DNA of 64,000 nucleotides, taken from the NCBI GenBank assembly GCA_963969595.1, contig OZ018414.1:15297660-15361659 (forward strand), read 5' to 3'. The stretch is from Neckera pumila. Its lineage: Eukaryota > Streptophyta > Bryopsida > Hypnales > Neckeraceae. Positions 1-10,992 of this stretch are shown here, one piece after another. Every line of letters starts with the position of its first letter. Position 1 is the first letter of the stretch. The translations under genes were made by a program, and so were the position numbers. The notes beneath the pieces were generated by a model. The model ran no database searches. It was not told where the DNA came from and was given only the letters and a program-made list of their open reading frames with translations.

Positions 1-72
1 TTTTGGTCCTTGGTCTTGGTTTGGCCTTCAATTACTTTTGTACAAATTGCACCAGTGAGTTGAGTGTGTATG

Positions 73-215
73 GTAAGGTAGTGTTCTCTTGAATGGACCA
101 TTTAAGCCTACCTAACTCATCATTGACAGCAGTAGATATTTCAAGCAACATGTCACCCATTCCTAGATAGAGGTCCGTTTTAGAACATGGTCCGTTTTAG
201 AGCACACTACCTTAC
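73..215. mobile_element. small inverted-repeat insertion (MITE candidate)
   Basis: The ends are inverted repeats of about 16 bp (GTAAGGTAGTGT-tTC on the left, its complement GAgCACACTACCTTAC on the right). The sequence is missing from the paralogous copy near 465. It has no coding capacity. The superfamily is not assigned. Confidence 0.55.
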
Positions 216-554
216 TACTCACCTTCCTTACTGCTGCTTTTCTCCAGGAGATGAGATTGTGCATGAGTGCTTATGTGCTTTCTTCCACTAATAACTTATA
301 TGTTTGTCTCTTTTTAAAGCTGATGGTGGGAATACTATTTTTTGTCGGGCTCTAATTTTTTATGGTCACATCTAACAAAGTCAAGTACCTTAGTGCTTCT
401 AATCCTTGGTCTAGGTGAAGTAAACCAGCCTTGCTCCAGTACATTTTTTATTGCACCAATGCCAAGTATGTACAGTACTACTCAACTTCCTTACTGCTGC
501 TTCTCTCGAGGAGATGAGATTGCGTATGAGTGCCTATATGCTTTCTTTCGCTAA

Positions 555-684
555 GAGCTGCCCCACTCCAACACGCTGAAACCACTCTTTAAATGTTCTG
601 CACCATTGATCTTCTAAGATCTTCTAAAATCAATGGTATAGAACCTTTAGAGAGTGGCTTCAACGTGTTGGAGTGGGGCTGCTC
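555..684. mobile_element. Harbinger/Tourist-type MITE, 130 bp, near-perfect hairpin
   Basis: The ends GAGCTGCCCCACTCCAACACG and its complement form arms of about 60 bp, so the whole element folds back on itself. It is flanked by TAA at 552-554 and 685-687. The paralogous copy has one TAA at 289-291 and no insert, which fixes the element boundaries. Plant PIF/Harbinger MITEs are known for TAA/TTA duplications and for GAGCATC-like ends. Confidence 0.85.
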
Positions 685-921
685 TAATAAGCTTATATGT
701 TCATTGCCTCTTCAAGCTAATGGTGAGCGTTGTTGCAAAAGGGTGCCGCTTGCCCCTCTTTGATTCAACAACTTGGCTTCCCATTAGACTTGGTGTTTGT
801 CGCTTTTCTCTAATCCAGGCCGCTTGACAAAGACCGTCTCTGTCCAGTACCTTCGTTGGACGGCAATTACGTGACAAATGGATTGATGCAACAACAGTCA
901 GGCTCTTTTATGTGATGGACT

Positions 922-1387
922 CTATAGAGTTTCTATGTGAGCCCAACCCGACATTTGGACAAAGGATTCATTGTTGAGATTTGGATGTCCACCATTATTT
1001 CTCCCATCATGCATAAAAGTTTGCTCACACATAAAAGAAGGGAGGTCGTTGAAAATCTGATTTAATTTTGACAAGCTCATTTGAAACTAATTCTATAGAT
1101 AGTAGATGTGGCTTGGGTGTATAATTGTGATTTATAAGCTTAATGTATTGTTCAATCAATACATATGTCAAATGGAAAAAACTTGTAAACCCATGAGTCA
1201 TGGGGAAACAATCACTAGCGCCATACTTTGTCAAATTTTATCTATGCTCTGGATGCCAAAGAATCATCATCCTTCTTTTATGTGTAAGTAGACTTTTTAT
1301 GCATGATGGGAAAGACAATAGTGTACCCCCATGTTTCAACAATACACTCATGGTCCAAATGTCGGATTGGGCTCACATGGAGATATA
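922..1387. mobile_element. inverted-repeat element with about 130-bp arms
   Basis: The left arm (CTATAGAGTTTCTATGTGAG, 922-1050) matches the complement of the right arm (1262-1387, ending in GGCTCACATGGAGATATAG). The arms include a shared 'catgcataaaaagt'-like core and 'cccttcttttatgtgt'. The centre of about 210 bp is AT-rich without coding sense. This is a foldback/MITE-type element of unknown superfamily. Confidence 0.6.
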
Positions 1388-2003
1388 GCCTAAAAATCCA
1401 TTAGCTACGCTTGGAACACTAATTACTTTCCTCGATGAAAACTTCTATAGTTTTTTTTTTGCATGTTTCAAAAGTACCATTATTGTGTATGCAATTCTGT
1501 TTGAGAGTAACAATTATTGGTAGGTTTGATACTTCAATTTTCTTTGTTGTTGCAGAACTCAGTAAGATATGAAATTTAAGAACCAGCAAGAGATCTGAGT
1601 GTCTTTGTATTAAAAATGAAAGCAAGTACAACATACAGTGGTCATCGGCCTACAATTGACAAGCAAGCGAAACATCAGTTTGATTGGTATGCAAATTTGT
1701 TGTTTGTATTAGATCACCCTAAAATTTCATTAACGAGCTATTCTCTATTTGCTACTTGACCACGTATTTGCATTTAGGGGGGTGAAAATGGGCTAGATAA
1801 GGGTGGATATAGCTCACCCTGTATTTATATCTATATCTTTTTCTTGAATACAAAGCTAGATAAAAAACAGATGGACAGTAATTGCATATATAGAGAAACA
1901 TATGTTAATACTTTGTTGTAGTGTTGAAGATGTTTACTAAGGATTTACAATGCCATGATATTCACAACTTTGCACACATCAGAAAGTACATCCTTGCGCA
2001 TAA
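1388..2003. other. AT-rich sequence, nothing recognised
   Basis: No ORF, inverted repeat or copy elsewhere in the window was recognised. It lies directly upstream of the piggyBac relic and may include that element's 5' part, but no TTAA-CCC terminus could be placed here. Confidence 0.4.
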
Positions 2004-3770
2004 GTGAACCAACATAGGACAATTATAGGCAACCTAGCAGCCCAGCCAATGCCTACTTCATTATCTAGCACCAGCGATGACAGTTTAGAGGCTGATTGGA
2101 GGGCTAAGTGGCGCAACTTTGCAAGTGATGCCTCCTCCTTAGAGTACTTGGATTCAGAGTCTGAGTCTGAGAGGGGTAGCGTGGACCTCCATCACAAGAT
2201 TGGTTACTATGAAGGTGATGGCGACTTGGATGATTTGGAGTTCTGAGCTCGCAACCATGACCAATTTTGGCAAAGCTAGGAAACCACACTTTTTGATGAT
2301 AGGGAATCATTTCTGGGCCCGCATCCAGGTCCCATAGCAAGAGTCTCATGCACCAGACGTCCTGCCCTATACTTCTTTAAATTGTTTTTGGATGATAAGG
2401 TACTTCAAGAGGTGGTGGAACAACCAATCTCTACGCATCTCAAGAAGGAATCAGACACTTTAGGAACACAAATGGTGGATCCCATTGGATTCCAACTTGT
2501 CCATTGGAGATACGGGCATTTTTGGATGTCATCATTTTCATGGGTATCAAGATGATGCCCACCATTCAGGACTATTGGAAGTGGTCTCAATTCCTCCAGT
2601 GCTCCTTGATACCACGTGTGTTTATACACAACCGCTTTGAATCTTTGTTACAATGCCTACATCTTGTAAATAATGAGAATATAGTCACTGATTGTGAATC
2701 ACTGGAGGATGACAAACTTGCCAAAGTGAGGTGGATTATTGATGGTTTTGTAATGAAGAGTAGCTTGCATTGTATAATCCTGAGACATTCATCACTTGTG
2801 ATGAGATTAGGGTTGCATATTGGGGCCATTATTTAGTTTTTCGGTAGTGTATGCAACAAAATATGGCTTCAAGTTCTTTGTTGTTGTCTGCAGGCCTTCT
2901 TGGTACAAATACAACATTTTGCCCTATATTGGAGCCTCTAGAGTTCTAGATTGTAGACAAAAAGAATGAGTTCTGCAAGAACTTATTGTGGACTTGGATG
3001 ACGTTGGCCACAAAATTGTTTGTGACGACTGGTTCACGACTCCTAAGTTGTTTGAGGACTTGTACCACCGCAGGATATGGGCAATAAGCACATTTTGGGA
3101 GAACCGCATTGGATTGCCTACCTCACTGCTGGGATACAGGAAATGGGTGACCACCCCCATGGCACTTTGATGTGGCGGATGCACGTCCAAAAATGTATAG
3201 TGGCTATATGTTGGTATGACTCAAAGCCAGTGTACATTCTTTCTACCTCTGCAGATCTGGTGGCCGTGGGAGCGCGGGGCATGCGTTGGGTGCAAGGTAC
3301 TAAAGAAGCCATAGCATCAATGCCACAACAAGTGGAATACAAGATGCATATATGTGGCGTTGATTTAATGGACCAAATGCAGACAATTTATAGTGTGCAA
3401 TTCCATTTACACAAGTGGTGGCGCAAGCACATGTTTTTCACTGTTGATTGTTGGTTGAACAACTTTGGGTGCTACTAAAGCACGATCGGCTCTCTTGGGG
3501 TGAGCAAGTGTACCAAAAGAGGCTATTGTATCATATGGAGGTTGCGGAGAGTTTGATAGCTCCTTGGTTAGACCCACCATTTGCATGCTTAGTAGAATAC
3601 CTTTGGCCCAACCGCATTGCACTACAGTAGCATCTGCCCTTTCATATGGTGTAGGTGCATTGTTTGCAAACGATGGACACGATTTAGGTGCACTTCTTAT
3701 GCTGGAGCACACATGTGTGTAGATAAGTGCTTTTTGAAAGTGCACACCTCAAAAAATGGGCTCTGAGAGT
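2004..3770 (+). pseudogene. piggyBac transposase relic (DDE_Tnp_1_7 plus C-terminal cysteine-rich domain)
   Basis: Decayed gene for a piggyBac-type DDE transposase, the enzyme family that cuts and pastes elements at TTAA. Segments in shifting frames follow the family order. There is an acidic serine-rich N-terminus (2004-2246). A segment at 2504-2755 reads IRAFLDVIIFMGI ... DYWKWSQF and then DDKLAKVRWIID. A DE-containing piece follows near 2790. A KYGFKFFVVVCR segment near 2860 has Arg where the first catalytic Asp is expected. CDDWFTTPKLFEDL lies at 3016-3060. A final core reads YILSTSADLVAV ... GVDLMDQM ... HKWWRKH (3225-3440). A cysteine-rich tail at 3653-3770 has a CxxC, CVDKCF and terminal His pattern. 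At least four frameshifts or stops make it non-functional. Neither terminus was located. The family is known mainly from animals, fungi and protists. Confidence 0.88.
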
Positions 3771-4336
3771 AAGTAGAGCTCGCTCTCATTGAGAGACTGT
3801 AGGAACAAGTGATTTGGCCAGACTGCCTTGGACATTTGTTAGCACACCAAGGGTTGGTTCAACACTATTTATGAGCATAGTTCAGGCAATTAGATTGTTT
3901 GTCATCTTACCTTTTGGTGCTTGGCATTGGATGTTGTGTTGCATAGAGATGGAACTTTGGCATATGCATACCAATTTCATCTTTGGGCTGTAAACTGTTG
4001 AAATATACATTGTGTGAATTTTTAAATAGAAATGAATTTAAAAAATAAGTGTGCAAACATTTCATTCATGCCATTGACAAGGTTTATGTGAAAGTTTGAA
4101 ACCATATGTTTTAGAAGCAATATGATGAAATTCAAAAAAGAGTGATACTTTAATCAAAGAGGGTACCAAACTGGTAAACCATTTTATATTCTAAATAGAA
4201 GACTCTCTCATACATTGGAAACAAATACTATAGCATTTAATCTATCCTAATGTATTTTCTGTTTTTTCTTGTCTTTAACTTCTTTTACTCCACAAATTGG
4301 TGGATTCACATCTTCGCAAGCTCTTTGGCTTTTGAT
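3771..4336. other. AT-rich sequence, nothing recognised
   Basis: No gene, inverted repeat or internal copy seen. It separates the transposase relic from the oxygenase-like relic on the other strand. Confidence 0.4.
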
Positions 4337-5330
4337 CTATGATTGTAATTTGTATAATAAAATTTTGGGTATTTGGACAGAGGTCACAATACAATTAAAC
4401 TTGCTAAAGTTGTTGAAGGCAAAAGTAGCATGGAAGTCCGATTTTCCTCTCCAAATAACTTCAACTACCCTATCACATTGTCCAAAGTTGATGTACAATT
4501 TGTAACTTGGAACAATGAAATGTCCTCCATTACAAAGAAATCCAGCACTTGTTTTTGCTAGTCCTCCATTATGTGCAAATGTAGGTGCCCAGGTTCCATA
4601 AGCATAGGACCCTTGATCTCGATCCTTATAGACGGTATTACTAAAATCATCAATGGTATATGTGAGATTGCTAGCAAATCCAACATCCCCTTGTATCAGA
4701 TCTGTGAACTCAGTTTGGCCTAATAAAGAAATGCCTACCTCCAATGCTTCATCAACAATTTTCATATAAAGATATGATGCAAGTTCTATAAACTTTGATT
4801 CATAAAAATCTAAGATCATTTCACCAAGTGCACTTGGTCTTCTTCCCACTCTTATATGGTAGCCTCATCATTTTTAATACCACACCCCATGGCATAGTGC
4901 CCATTGTGTATCATGGATCCCTACAAGCTCTCTATCCTAAAGCAAACATCTTCCCGCTAATATGTGCCCCGTTTTTGTCTATGTATCTAGCGTTTCCTTT
5001 CTTCAATTTAGCCAAAGCCATTGTTAATTTCTTGAAGTCTTCATATTCTTATGAAGCCGCAATGTCTTCAAATTATTGGAACAAAACAACTAGCACTATT
5101 TCTTTAGTGCTTTTATCTTAAATGACTACTTTATTCTTGTATAGCACTATGTAGTCATTTGGAATGTCAACCATTACTTTTTTGTCTAGAGCTTTGTCCT
5201 CTGAATTTCAATATTGTGAACTGAGATAGCAATCTTTCACATCACATGGACCTATCATGTCTTTTGTTTCTTTCAAAAATTTCTCTTTCAAGGCCATTTT
5301 ATGCTCTTAGTGTTTCCTATCCATAATCCT
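4337..5330 (-). pseudogene. Tet-like 2-oxoglutarate/Fe(II) oxygenase relic
   Basis: On the minus strand a 170-codon open stretch (4849 to 4337) contains NLTYTIDDFSNTVYKDRD, SYAYGTWAPTF, CNGGHFIVPSYKLYINFG and VVEVIWRGKSDFHATF. This order resembles the Tet-like 2OG-Fe(II) oxygenase domain that I recall as common in rust fungi and related to TET/JBP enzymes. The metal-binding HxD appears as YxD (Y in TVYKDRD), and the distal His is in DFHATF. Upstream, between about 5300 and 4850, the family-like reading continues (FKKLTMALAKLKKGNARY, HISGKMFALG, YAMG, GIKNDEATI). It is broken by several stops and two frameshifts near 4900 and 4860. It is dead, by the breaks and the lost His. In fungi TET/JBP genes are often carried by transposons, so a transposon origin is possible. 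The alternative is a decayed host dioxygenase. Confidence 0.62.
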
Positions 5331-6190
5331 TTTTCCTCTCCCTTTTGTCATTGTGGATTTCATATAGTTGTATGAAAGTAATAAATGAATTGAAACTTAC
5401 TAACAATAAGTAATTATACAAAAAAATGAAGATATATTCAAAGCAAGATACTCAAGGAAATTATTCAAATTAAATACTCAAACAAAATGTTCTCATAGTA
5501 CATGCTACAAATGGCTCTTTTTGTGTCTTTTGTACTACCAAGAAGAACCTTTTACTTTAGAATGATAATGCCTTTTTAGACATTATAGGACCTTCTATCA
5601 ACAAAGTTCTTTCACTTTATTGAAAAGTGAAAGAAACCTTTCACATTAACATAGAAAAAAAGTGAAGGTAACTTCATTATAGTTCTTTTACTTTTGAAAA
5701 CAAAGATTGGCAATTAATCTTGCAAATAATGGACGTAGGATCTTGAAGTCCATATTTTTAGATTTCTTGGAAAAGACAAATAATAGAATTTGAGGATGTA
5801 TTTTTTCTAAAGATAGGCTTAAAAATAATTTTAAATCTAGGGTTACAAGTGCAAAAGGGGTTAAAAATAAAAGCTTTATCTTTTACATGACATACATCTA
5901 TCACACATGTATGTACATAGAATTATTTATAGGATCTATAAATTTATTTTCTTATAAATTCTTATATACAATCTAGTCTTTCCCTTGCAACTACAACATA
6001 CACATGTGCTTATTATTATTATAGGATCTATAAATTCATTTTCTTTTAAACTCATATATGAACTTGTAGTTGTTCAATGTAACTATGATATCCACATGTA
6101 CATATTAATATTATAGGGATGATAATTATATGTTCTTTTATAATCTCTTATAACCTCATATTCTTATGTATATATTCTTTTTTCCTTATG
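5331..6190. repeat. AT-rich spacer with a short direct repeat
   Basis: The motif 'tataggatctataaatt' with similar flanks occurs near 5928 and again near 6021, a degenerate direct repeat of about 93 bp. A small hairpin, 'ctttcacttt' facing 'aaagtgaaag', lies near 5608-5636. No gene seen. Confidence 0.45.
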
Positions 6191-6850
6191 AGTTTTGGAT
6201 TCTTTCTTCCCTTAAAGAGTAAATGGGGCGCATTGAGCACAATTGATTCCAAAGCATCCCTATGTATGTACATGAGAGATAGGCCCTGGATTCCTTCTTG
6301 TGAGTTTTGGATTCTTTCTTCCCTTGAGGAGTACACGGGGTGCATTGAGAACAATTAGTTCCAAAGAGTCCCTATGTACTTTCTTGAGAGGTAGACCTTG
6401 GATTCTTTCTTGTTGGTTTTGGATTCTTTCTTCCCTTGAGGAGTACATAGGGTGCATTGAGAACAATTGGTTCCAAAGCATCCCTGTGTATGTACTTGAG
6501 AGGTACGCCTTAGATTCCTTCTTGTAAGTTTTGCTTTATTTCTTCCCTTGAAGAGTACATGGGGTGCATTGAGAATAATTGGTTCCAAAGCATTCCTATG
6601 TATGTACTTGAGAGGTAGGCCTTGGATTCCTTCTTGTTGGTTTTGGTTTCTTTCTTCCCTTGAGGAGTACATGGGGTGCATTGAGAACAATTGGTTCCAA
6701 AGTGTCCCCATGTACATACTTGAGGTGTAGGCCTTGGATTCCTTCTTATGAGTTTTAGATTCTTTCATCCCTTTAGGAATATATGGAGTGCATTGAGAAC
6801 AATTGGTCCCAAAGCGTCCCCATATACATACTTGAAGGTTTGGCGTTGGA
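6191..6850. repeat. 112-bp tandem repeat array, six units
   Basis: Units start at 6191, 6303, 6415, 6527, 6639 and 6751, exactly 112 bp apart. Each begins AGTTTTGGATTCTTTC or close to it and includes GGTGCATTGAGAACAATTGG. Because 112 is not a multiple of three, ORFs running through the array change frame at each unit and are not genes. The same unit with the same period occurs at 29615. Confidence 0.9.
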
Positions 6851-7640
6851 ATAAGGCTTGGGACTTCAAGATTATACTTTTTGTCATTATGATGTGTTTA
6901 GGTTCTTCTCTTCATAAGTCTGTGGTGCATGCCTTGAGAAAGATTGGATTTTTTATTGTAATTTTATATTTTGGAGTAATAGGACTATCACCCACATTAT
7001 TTTAAGCTTGGTAGGGCCCCTAGGACTAGTGACTAGTTGTAGGGATTAAAACTTCCACCCTTCAACTGGCTTGGGCCAGGAAGATTTGTTGGCCCCTTGC
7101 TATGTACTAAAATTTGAGGTGGCCTTGGTGTTGCTTTAGGGAAGGCTGACGTTGTACCTAAGTCTTTGACTATTCAATTTGGTATCATAAATGTTGTACT
7201 TGTTCTTTGGTCCTAAAATTTTGTAGGCATAGAACTACTTTTTGACATTGCTTGCTACCAAATTTTCAAGGGTTGAGATCAATGGAAGCAGCCAGGGTTG
7301 CATTCCAAACCACAGAACCTTTTTGCAATGAAATTCCATTTCATTTGTTTAAAAAAAAGACAAAAAAAGACAAAAACAAAAACCACATAACCACATAACC
7401 TCCTCCAAAATCACCCTTGCACACATTGTCTAGTACACTTTGATTATTATAGTCTCACAAATCACATGGTCAACTGTCTCCAAATTTTATTAGAAACTAA
7501 GGACCCCACCCTTTCAAACTTTCAATGGTGAAATCCTATGGATGTCAAAATTGCACTTGCTGTAACAATTTCTATAGTTAGCATTCCACCATGGCCAGAT
7601 AAGCTGTAACATGGACTAGGTGCTTAGGGGTTAAAGGGGA
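6851..7640. repeat. flank of the 112-bp array, duplicated at 29.8-30.3 kb
   Basis: About 7010-7640 is a diverged copy of 29800-30260. The two share 'gtagggatt-aaacttccacc', 'tggaagcagccagggttgcat' (one base different) and 'ctccaaattttgt-agaaacta'. Here the array plus flank is longer than in the other copy. A poly(A)-like stretch at 7321-7400 is listed separately. Confidence 0.7.
7321..7395 (+). mobile_element. retroposon 3' tail (LINE-like)
   Basis: 'GCAATGAAATTCCATTTCAT' followed by TTGTTT and an A-rich run reads like the 3' end of a non-LTR retroposon. The complementary phrase with poly(T) occurs at 13567-13615. The 5' part is missing. Confidence 0.5.
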
Positions 7641-7855
7641 TGGCCACTTGAATCTCCAATAGTACAACTCATTAAATATACTTCCAGCCAATCACAAGTC
7701 ACAGAACTTGCAAAATCAACAAGTAAGCTATAATAATTGCTAATCCAAAGAGAAAATATAGCTTGTGTATCAAAGTAGCGTATTTGGATTTGACTGTCAA
7801 TAATTCAAAAAAGAATTATGAACTGAAACATAAGTTTAACTTTGAAAAAGAAATG

Positions 7856-7995
7856 TTAAGTGAAAGAAAAATATAGGTGAGAAGTTACTCTATAACCAGA
7901 GAGAAAACTATATATGCATAATATTAAAGTTTAAATTTTCATAGATTCATCTCATTTATCTATGTAGAATGATTCAACATCTTTTTTTTTTATAC
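7856..7995. repeat. sequence shared with the flank at 55785-55990; candidate unoccupied TTAA site
   Basis: TTAAGTGAAAGAAAAAT at 7856 and the following approximately 130 bp match the sequence to the right of the TTAA element ending at 55784. The match starts exactly at the TTAA. That supports TTAA as the element boundary there, although the left flanks do not match. Confidence 0.55.
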
Positions 7996-8524
7996 TTTTT
8001 CAAGATTGAAGAAATGAATAAATTGATAATAGTTTTTAGATGGAATTGAATCACAATAATCCCAACGATGAGATTGTTCTAGCAAAAAAATCTAAGCTTA
8101 ACAGATTTTTTTGAAAAATTCTAAAAATTGCATTCAAAAATGAATTCTACAAGTTATTTTCTTAGGAAGATGGTTAGATTGCCCAAAAAACTAAGATTGC
8201 CCATAACTTTCTCATAATAGTCCAAATTGAATGAAACAAAGCTTCACATGTAGACAAAAATATAATCTTTGGAAAAAAAATTTGAAAAAAATTATTTTGA
8301 CTTTTTGTGATTTTTTTGTGCTGCCCATTGAATACCATTTTTGCTTATTGAGCCATAATTTTTGCTCCCAGGTATCATTTAAAATATAAATAATATATAT
8401 TCACAAAGCTCTTGCAAAAATGCACAACCTCAAAAAATTCCAAAAAGTATCACTAAAAATTGAGATAGTAGGAACCTGCTTGGACCCAAATTTTCCTCCA
8501 AGGGGACAAATGGTCCTTTAGGGG
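7996..8524 (+). mobile_element. TTAA-family element, right part only
   Basis: This is the right half of the long TTAA family. It carries the internal motifs GATTGTTCTAGCAA and GCATTCAAAAATGAATTCTA, and the terminus GGTCCTTTAGGGG at 8512-8524 followed by TTAA. The left half and left terminus are absent. Confidence 0.8.
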
Positions 8525-8804
8525 TTAAAAAATTCAACATATATTTTTCTTTATTTGTTTTAAATAGTGAGTTATGCCAAGATTTTAAACTAAAAGGATA
8601 CATAGTTTTTATTTGAAAAGACCATCCCTAAACTATTATTGGGACAATTCTTTTTCTGAGTCTTCAATAAGTACATTTTATATAAATTTCTTTCTTCCAC
8701 TCATCTCAATCTTCAATCCATTCCAGAGTCTAAAATAGTATTAAAGAAATAGTTTTTTAAATATTATTAATATAATTTCTATTTTTTTAATCCATAAATA
8801 TTTT

Positions 8805-8937
8805 GAAACTCAATAACTTTAACACTATAGGTCCCAAAGCTGCAAACCAAGCTTGTACATCCTTCCTCGCCAAGAGCTTTCCAGCAGTACCAAGCATATG
8901 GCAAAGGGACGCACGGTCTGGGAAATCTCAACATAAC
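8805..8937 (-). repeat. dispersed repeat, copy 1 of 3
   Basis: The complement of this stretch matches 39838-39965 (also 40020-40115) and 56345-56480. Shared words include 'gttgagatcttcc', 'gcttggtaccg' and 'aagttattgaattt'. It has no coding sense and its class is unknown. Confidence 0.65.
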
Positions 8938-9106
8938 AAACAAAACAAATAGGTATCTAAATATAGGTAAGAAAACCATGCTAATCTAATATATGGATCT
9001 TAAAAAATCAGCACAACTCCACTTATCCATAAGTGTTGACTTTCACATGGATCCACCTCCTTTCTGGTGCAGGCAACTATAAGACAAATCATACGCAAAA
9101 GCATAA

Positions 9107-9492
9107 GGGCAACCCCACAGCTAATGCGCCCAAGAAGGGTGCTAAATAAAGAAATCTTGTTGTTTGGTGTGTCACCATTTTCATTGAAGAGTCACGGCAC
9201 TACTGGAAGACTCACCAAGCGGTCAAAAGGTGCTCCAAACTTCTTATATTATTATTTTTAAAAGAATCTCTTCAACTTTTGAAAGGAACTTTCAAAAGGT
9301 GAGACTCAAATGATTATTTAATAGCTTGGCAAGTTGCGTTCAAGACTTTCCATTTGCCCATGTCTTCTTCATTTTTGGCTGTAGGTAGGCATGTTTTTTC
9401 ACTTGGCGTACGTGCCATGAAGCAATTTCTAAGCCATGGGCCCAATCATTGTCCGTACTGACTACCTTTGGTGCGTTGCTGTGGGGTTGCTC
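9107..9492. mobile_element. Harbinger-type MITE, 386 bp
   Basis: Ends are GGGCAACCCCACAGC on the left and its near-complement GCTGTGGGGTTGCTC on the right. It is flanked by TAA at 9104-9106 and 9493-9495. The right TAA is also the left flank of the next element. Confidence 0.75.
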
Positions 9493-9495
9493 TAA

Positions 9496-9889
9496 AAGCA
9501 ACCCCACACTTGCCAAGTGGGAATTTATGGCCCGCCACGCCCAAATTTATACAAGGGATAAGCAAATGGCGAACCTTGAGCGTGCTGCGCTAAGAGAGCT
9601 TTAATTGTTGGAACACGCTTTCCGAGGGGGATTAATGCAAAAAGTTAAGGAGTATAACGTCCTCAATGCTCATGATCATCTTGATAAAGTTTTTTTTATT
9701 GAGAATCCCATCACAATCTCCAGTGAGGTGCTATATTGGGGTTCCATTTATTGTGTGCTTGAATTCCAAGGGATGACAAAGCTTTGCCGTGTTGGCATTC
9801 CATGCTAGGTGTGGGGCACAAATTAAAATGGGAAGTTGGACTCATGCAAATCGCACTCCAAACTACATTTGGCGCCTCTCCTTGAAGTG
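9496..9889. mobile_element. Harbinger-type MITE, right end degraded
   Basis: It starts AAGCAACCCCACACTTGCC directly after the shared TAA. The expected right terminus before the next TAA at 9890-9892 is not recognisable, so its end is a guess. The left part resembles the element at 10349. Confidence 0.5.
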
Positions 9890-9892
9890 TAA

Positions 9893-10345
9893 GGGCAATC
9901 CCACAGCTAGTGAGTCAGAGAAGCGTGCCAGGAGTGATTTGTGGCCTTCAGAGCGTGTGGTGGCGCTTTGCCCCACTAGGCACTCTAAACAACGCATACA
10001 GAAACAGGGAAGTTTGGAAACCCAAAAGAATAATCCACCACATCATGGGCAGGCAATCCTTGGGTGACATTTGATGACAATGGAATTTTTCTTTCAAGCT
10101 ATTTCAATGGACCTTGTGGCATTACCTCGGAAATGATATTGGATCTTATCTCGAATTGCAAGTTTGACCTCATTGGCATGCCATGCCCAAGAGTCTCCAT
10201 TTGCCCATGCCTTCTTCAAATTTGGCTAGGACCAGGCATGTTTTTTCACTTGGTGTGTGTGTGTTGTGGGGCAATTTCCAAGTCACGGCACGGCGCGCTC
10301 ATTGCCCGTGTTGAGTGCCTTGGACAAGTTGTTGTGGGGATGCTC
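9893..10345. mobile_element. Harbinger-type MITE, 453 bp
   Basis: Left end GGGCAATCCCACAGC, right end GTTGTGGGGATGCTC; TAA at 9890-9892 and 10346-10348. The short ORFs across it have no family resemblance. Confidence 0.75.
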
Positions 10346-10348
10346 TAA

Positions 10349-10989
10349 GAGCATCCCCTCTCCAACTCAACAAGTGGCTCAAATTGGAGAAATGGCCGTG
10401 CCTATCCATAATGCATGCCCCATGACATGCACGGCAAGGGACAAAAAATGGTTGGATATGGTCAAATTTGAAGAGCATTCAACCAAATGAAGAGCCTTGC
10501 TTGCGGCTTGGTATGGATTATTTTGTCTTTGTTCCCAAGTTTCGAGAGACCTTTTCATTAATGAATGTCTTGCCCAAGTTGGCATTCATGAGGTGGCACT
10601 TTGGGGGCCCTGTAAGGTAGGAGGCTCAGTAATGGATCCTTTAAGGGTTGATCCCCCTTTTTCATGTATTTCCTTGGAGGGGAATATTTTTGGCTCATTT
10701 TTCAGACAAAGAGAAATTGATGAGGAACCTAACCCAAGTGGTTTTCCTTTTCCGTTCCGGCAAGCCAAACTTCAAGTTGACTTTCTGCAATATAAAAAGA
10801 AGAAGAAAAAAGATTCTACACCTTTTTTTTTAAAATTTCTTTAAAATGCAGTGTAGTGGATGGAAATTGCCAGGTCTGGAAAAATAAAGAGACCCATGCC
10901 GTATGCATTGGGGCATGTTTTTTTTGGTAGACCCAGACCCAACACTATGCCGTTCCGTGCATGATGCAGTAGCTGCATTGGAGCTGCTC
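10349..10989. mobile_element. Harbinger-type MITE, 641 bp
   Basis: Left end GAGCATCCCCTCTCCAA, right end GCATTGGAGCTGCTC; TAA at 10346-10348 and 10990-10992, both shared with neighbours. It may have other insertions inside; the ORFs across it look like shadows. Confidence 0.65.
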
Positions 10990-10992
10990 TAA

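Larger units (their letters stand above)
1..727. repeat. degenerate direct duplication, each copy carrying a different insertion
   Basis: Bases about 1-332 and 397-727 are diverged copies of the same sequence; they share the 'ccttactgctgctt' stretch followed by 'gagatgagatt' and end in 'aagctgatggtg' or 'aagctaatggtg'. The first copy holds an extra 143 bp at 73-215 and the second a MITE at 555-684. Each copy therefore shows the empty site of the other's insertion. No gene is seen. Confidence 0.7.

Noticed and set aside
4795..5121. Plus-strand 108-codon ORF
   Set aside because: It is antisense to the oxygenase-like relic, whose minus-strand reading shows family motifs.
6148..6768. Several ORFs with repeated peptide motifs across the 112-bp array
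   Set aside because: The repeat period is not a multiple of three and the peptides merely reflect the repeated DNA in shifting frames.
6191..6850. CRISPR array
   Set aside because: Units are contiguous 112-bp copies without unique spacers, in a eukaryotic genome.
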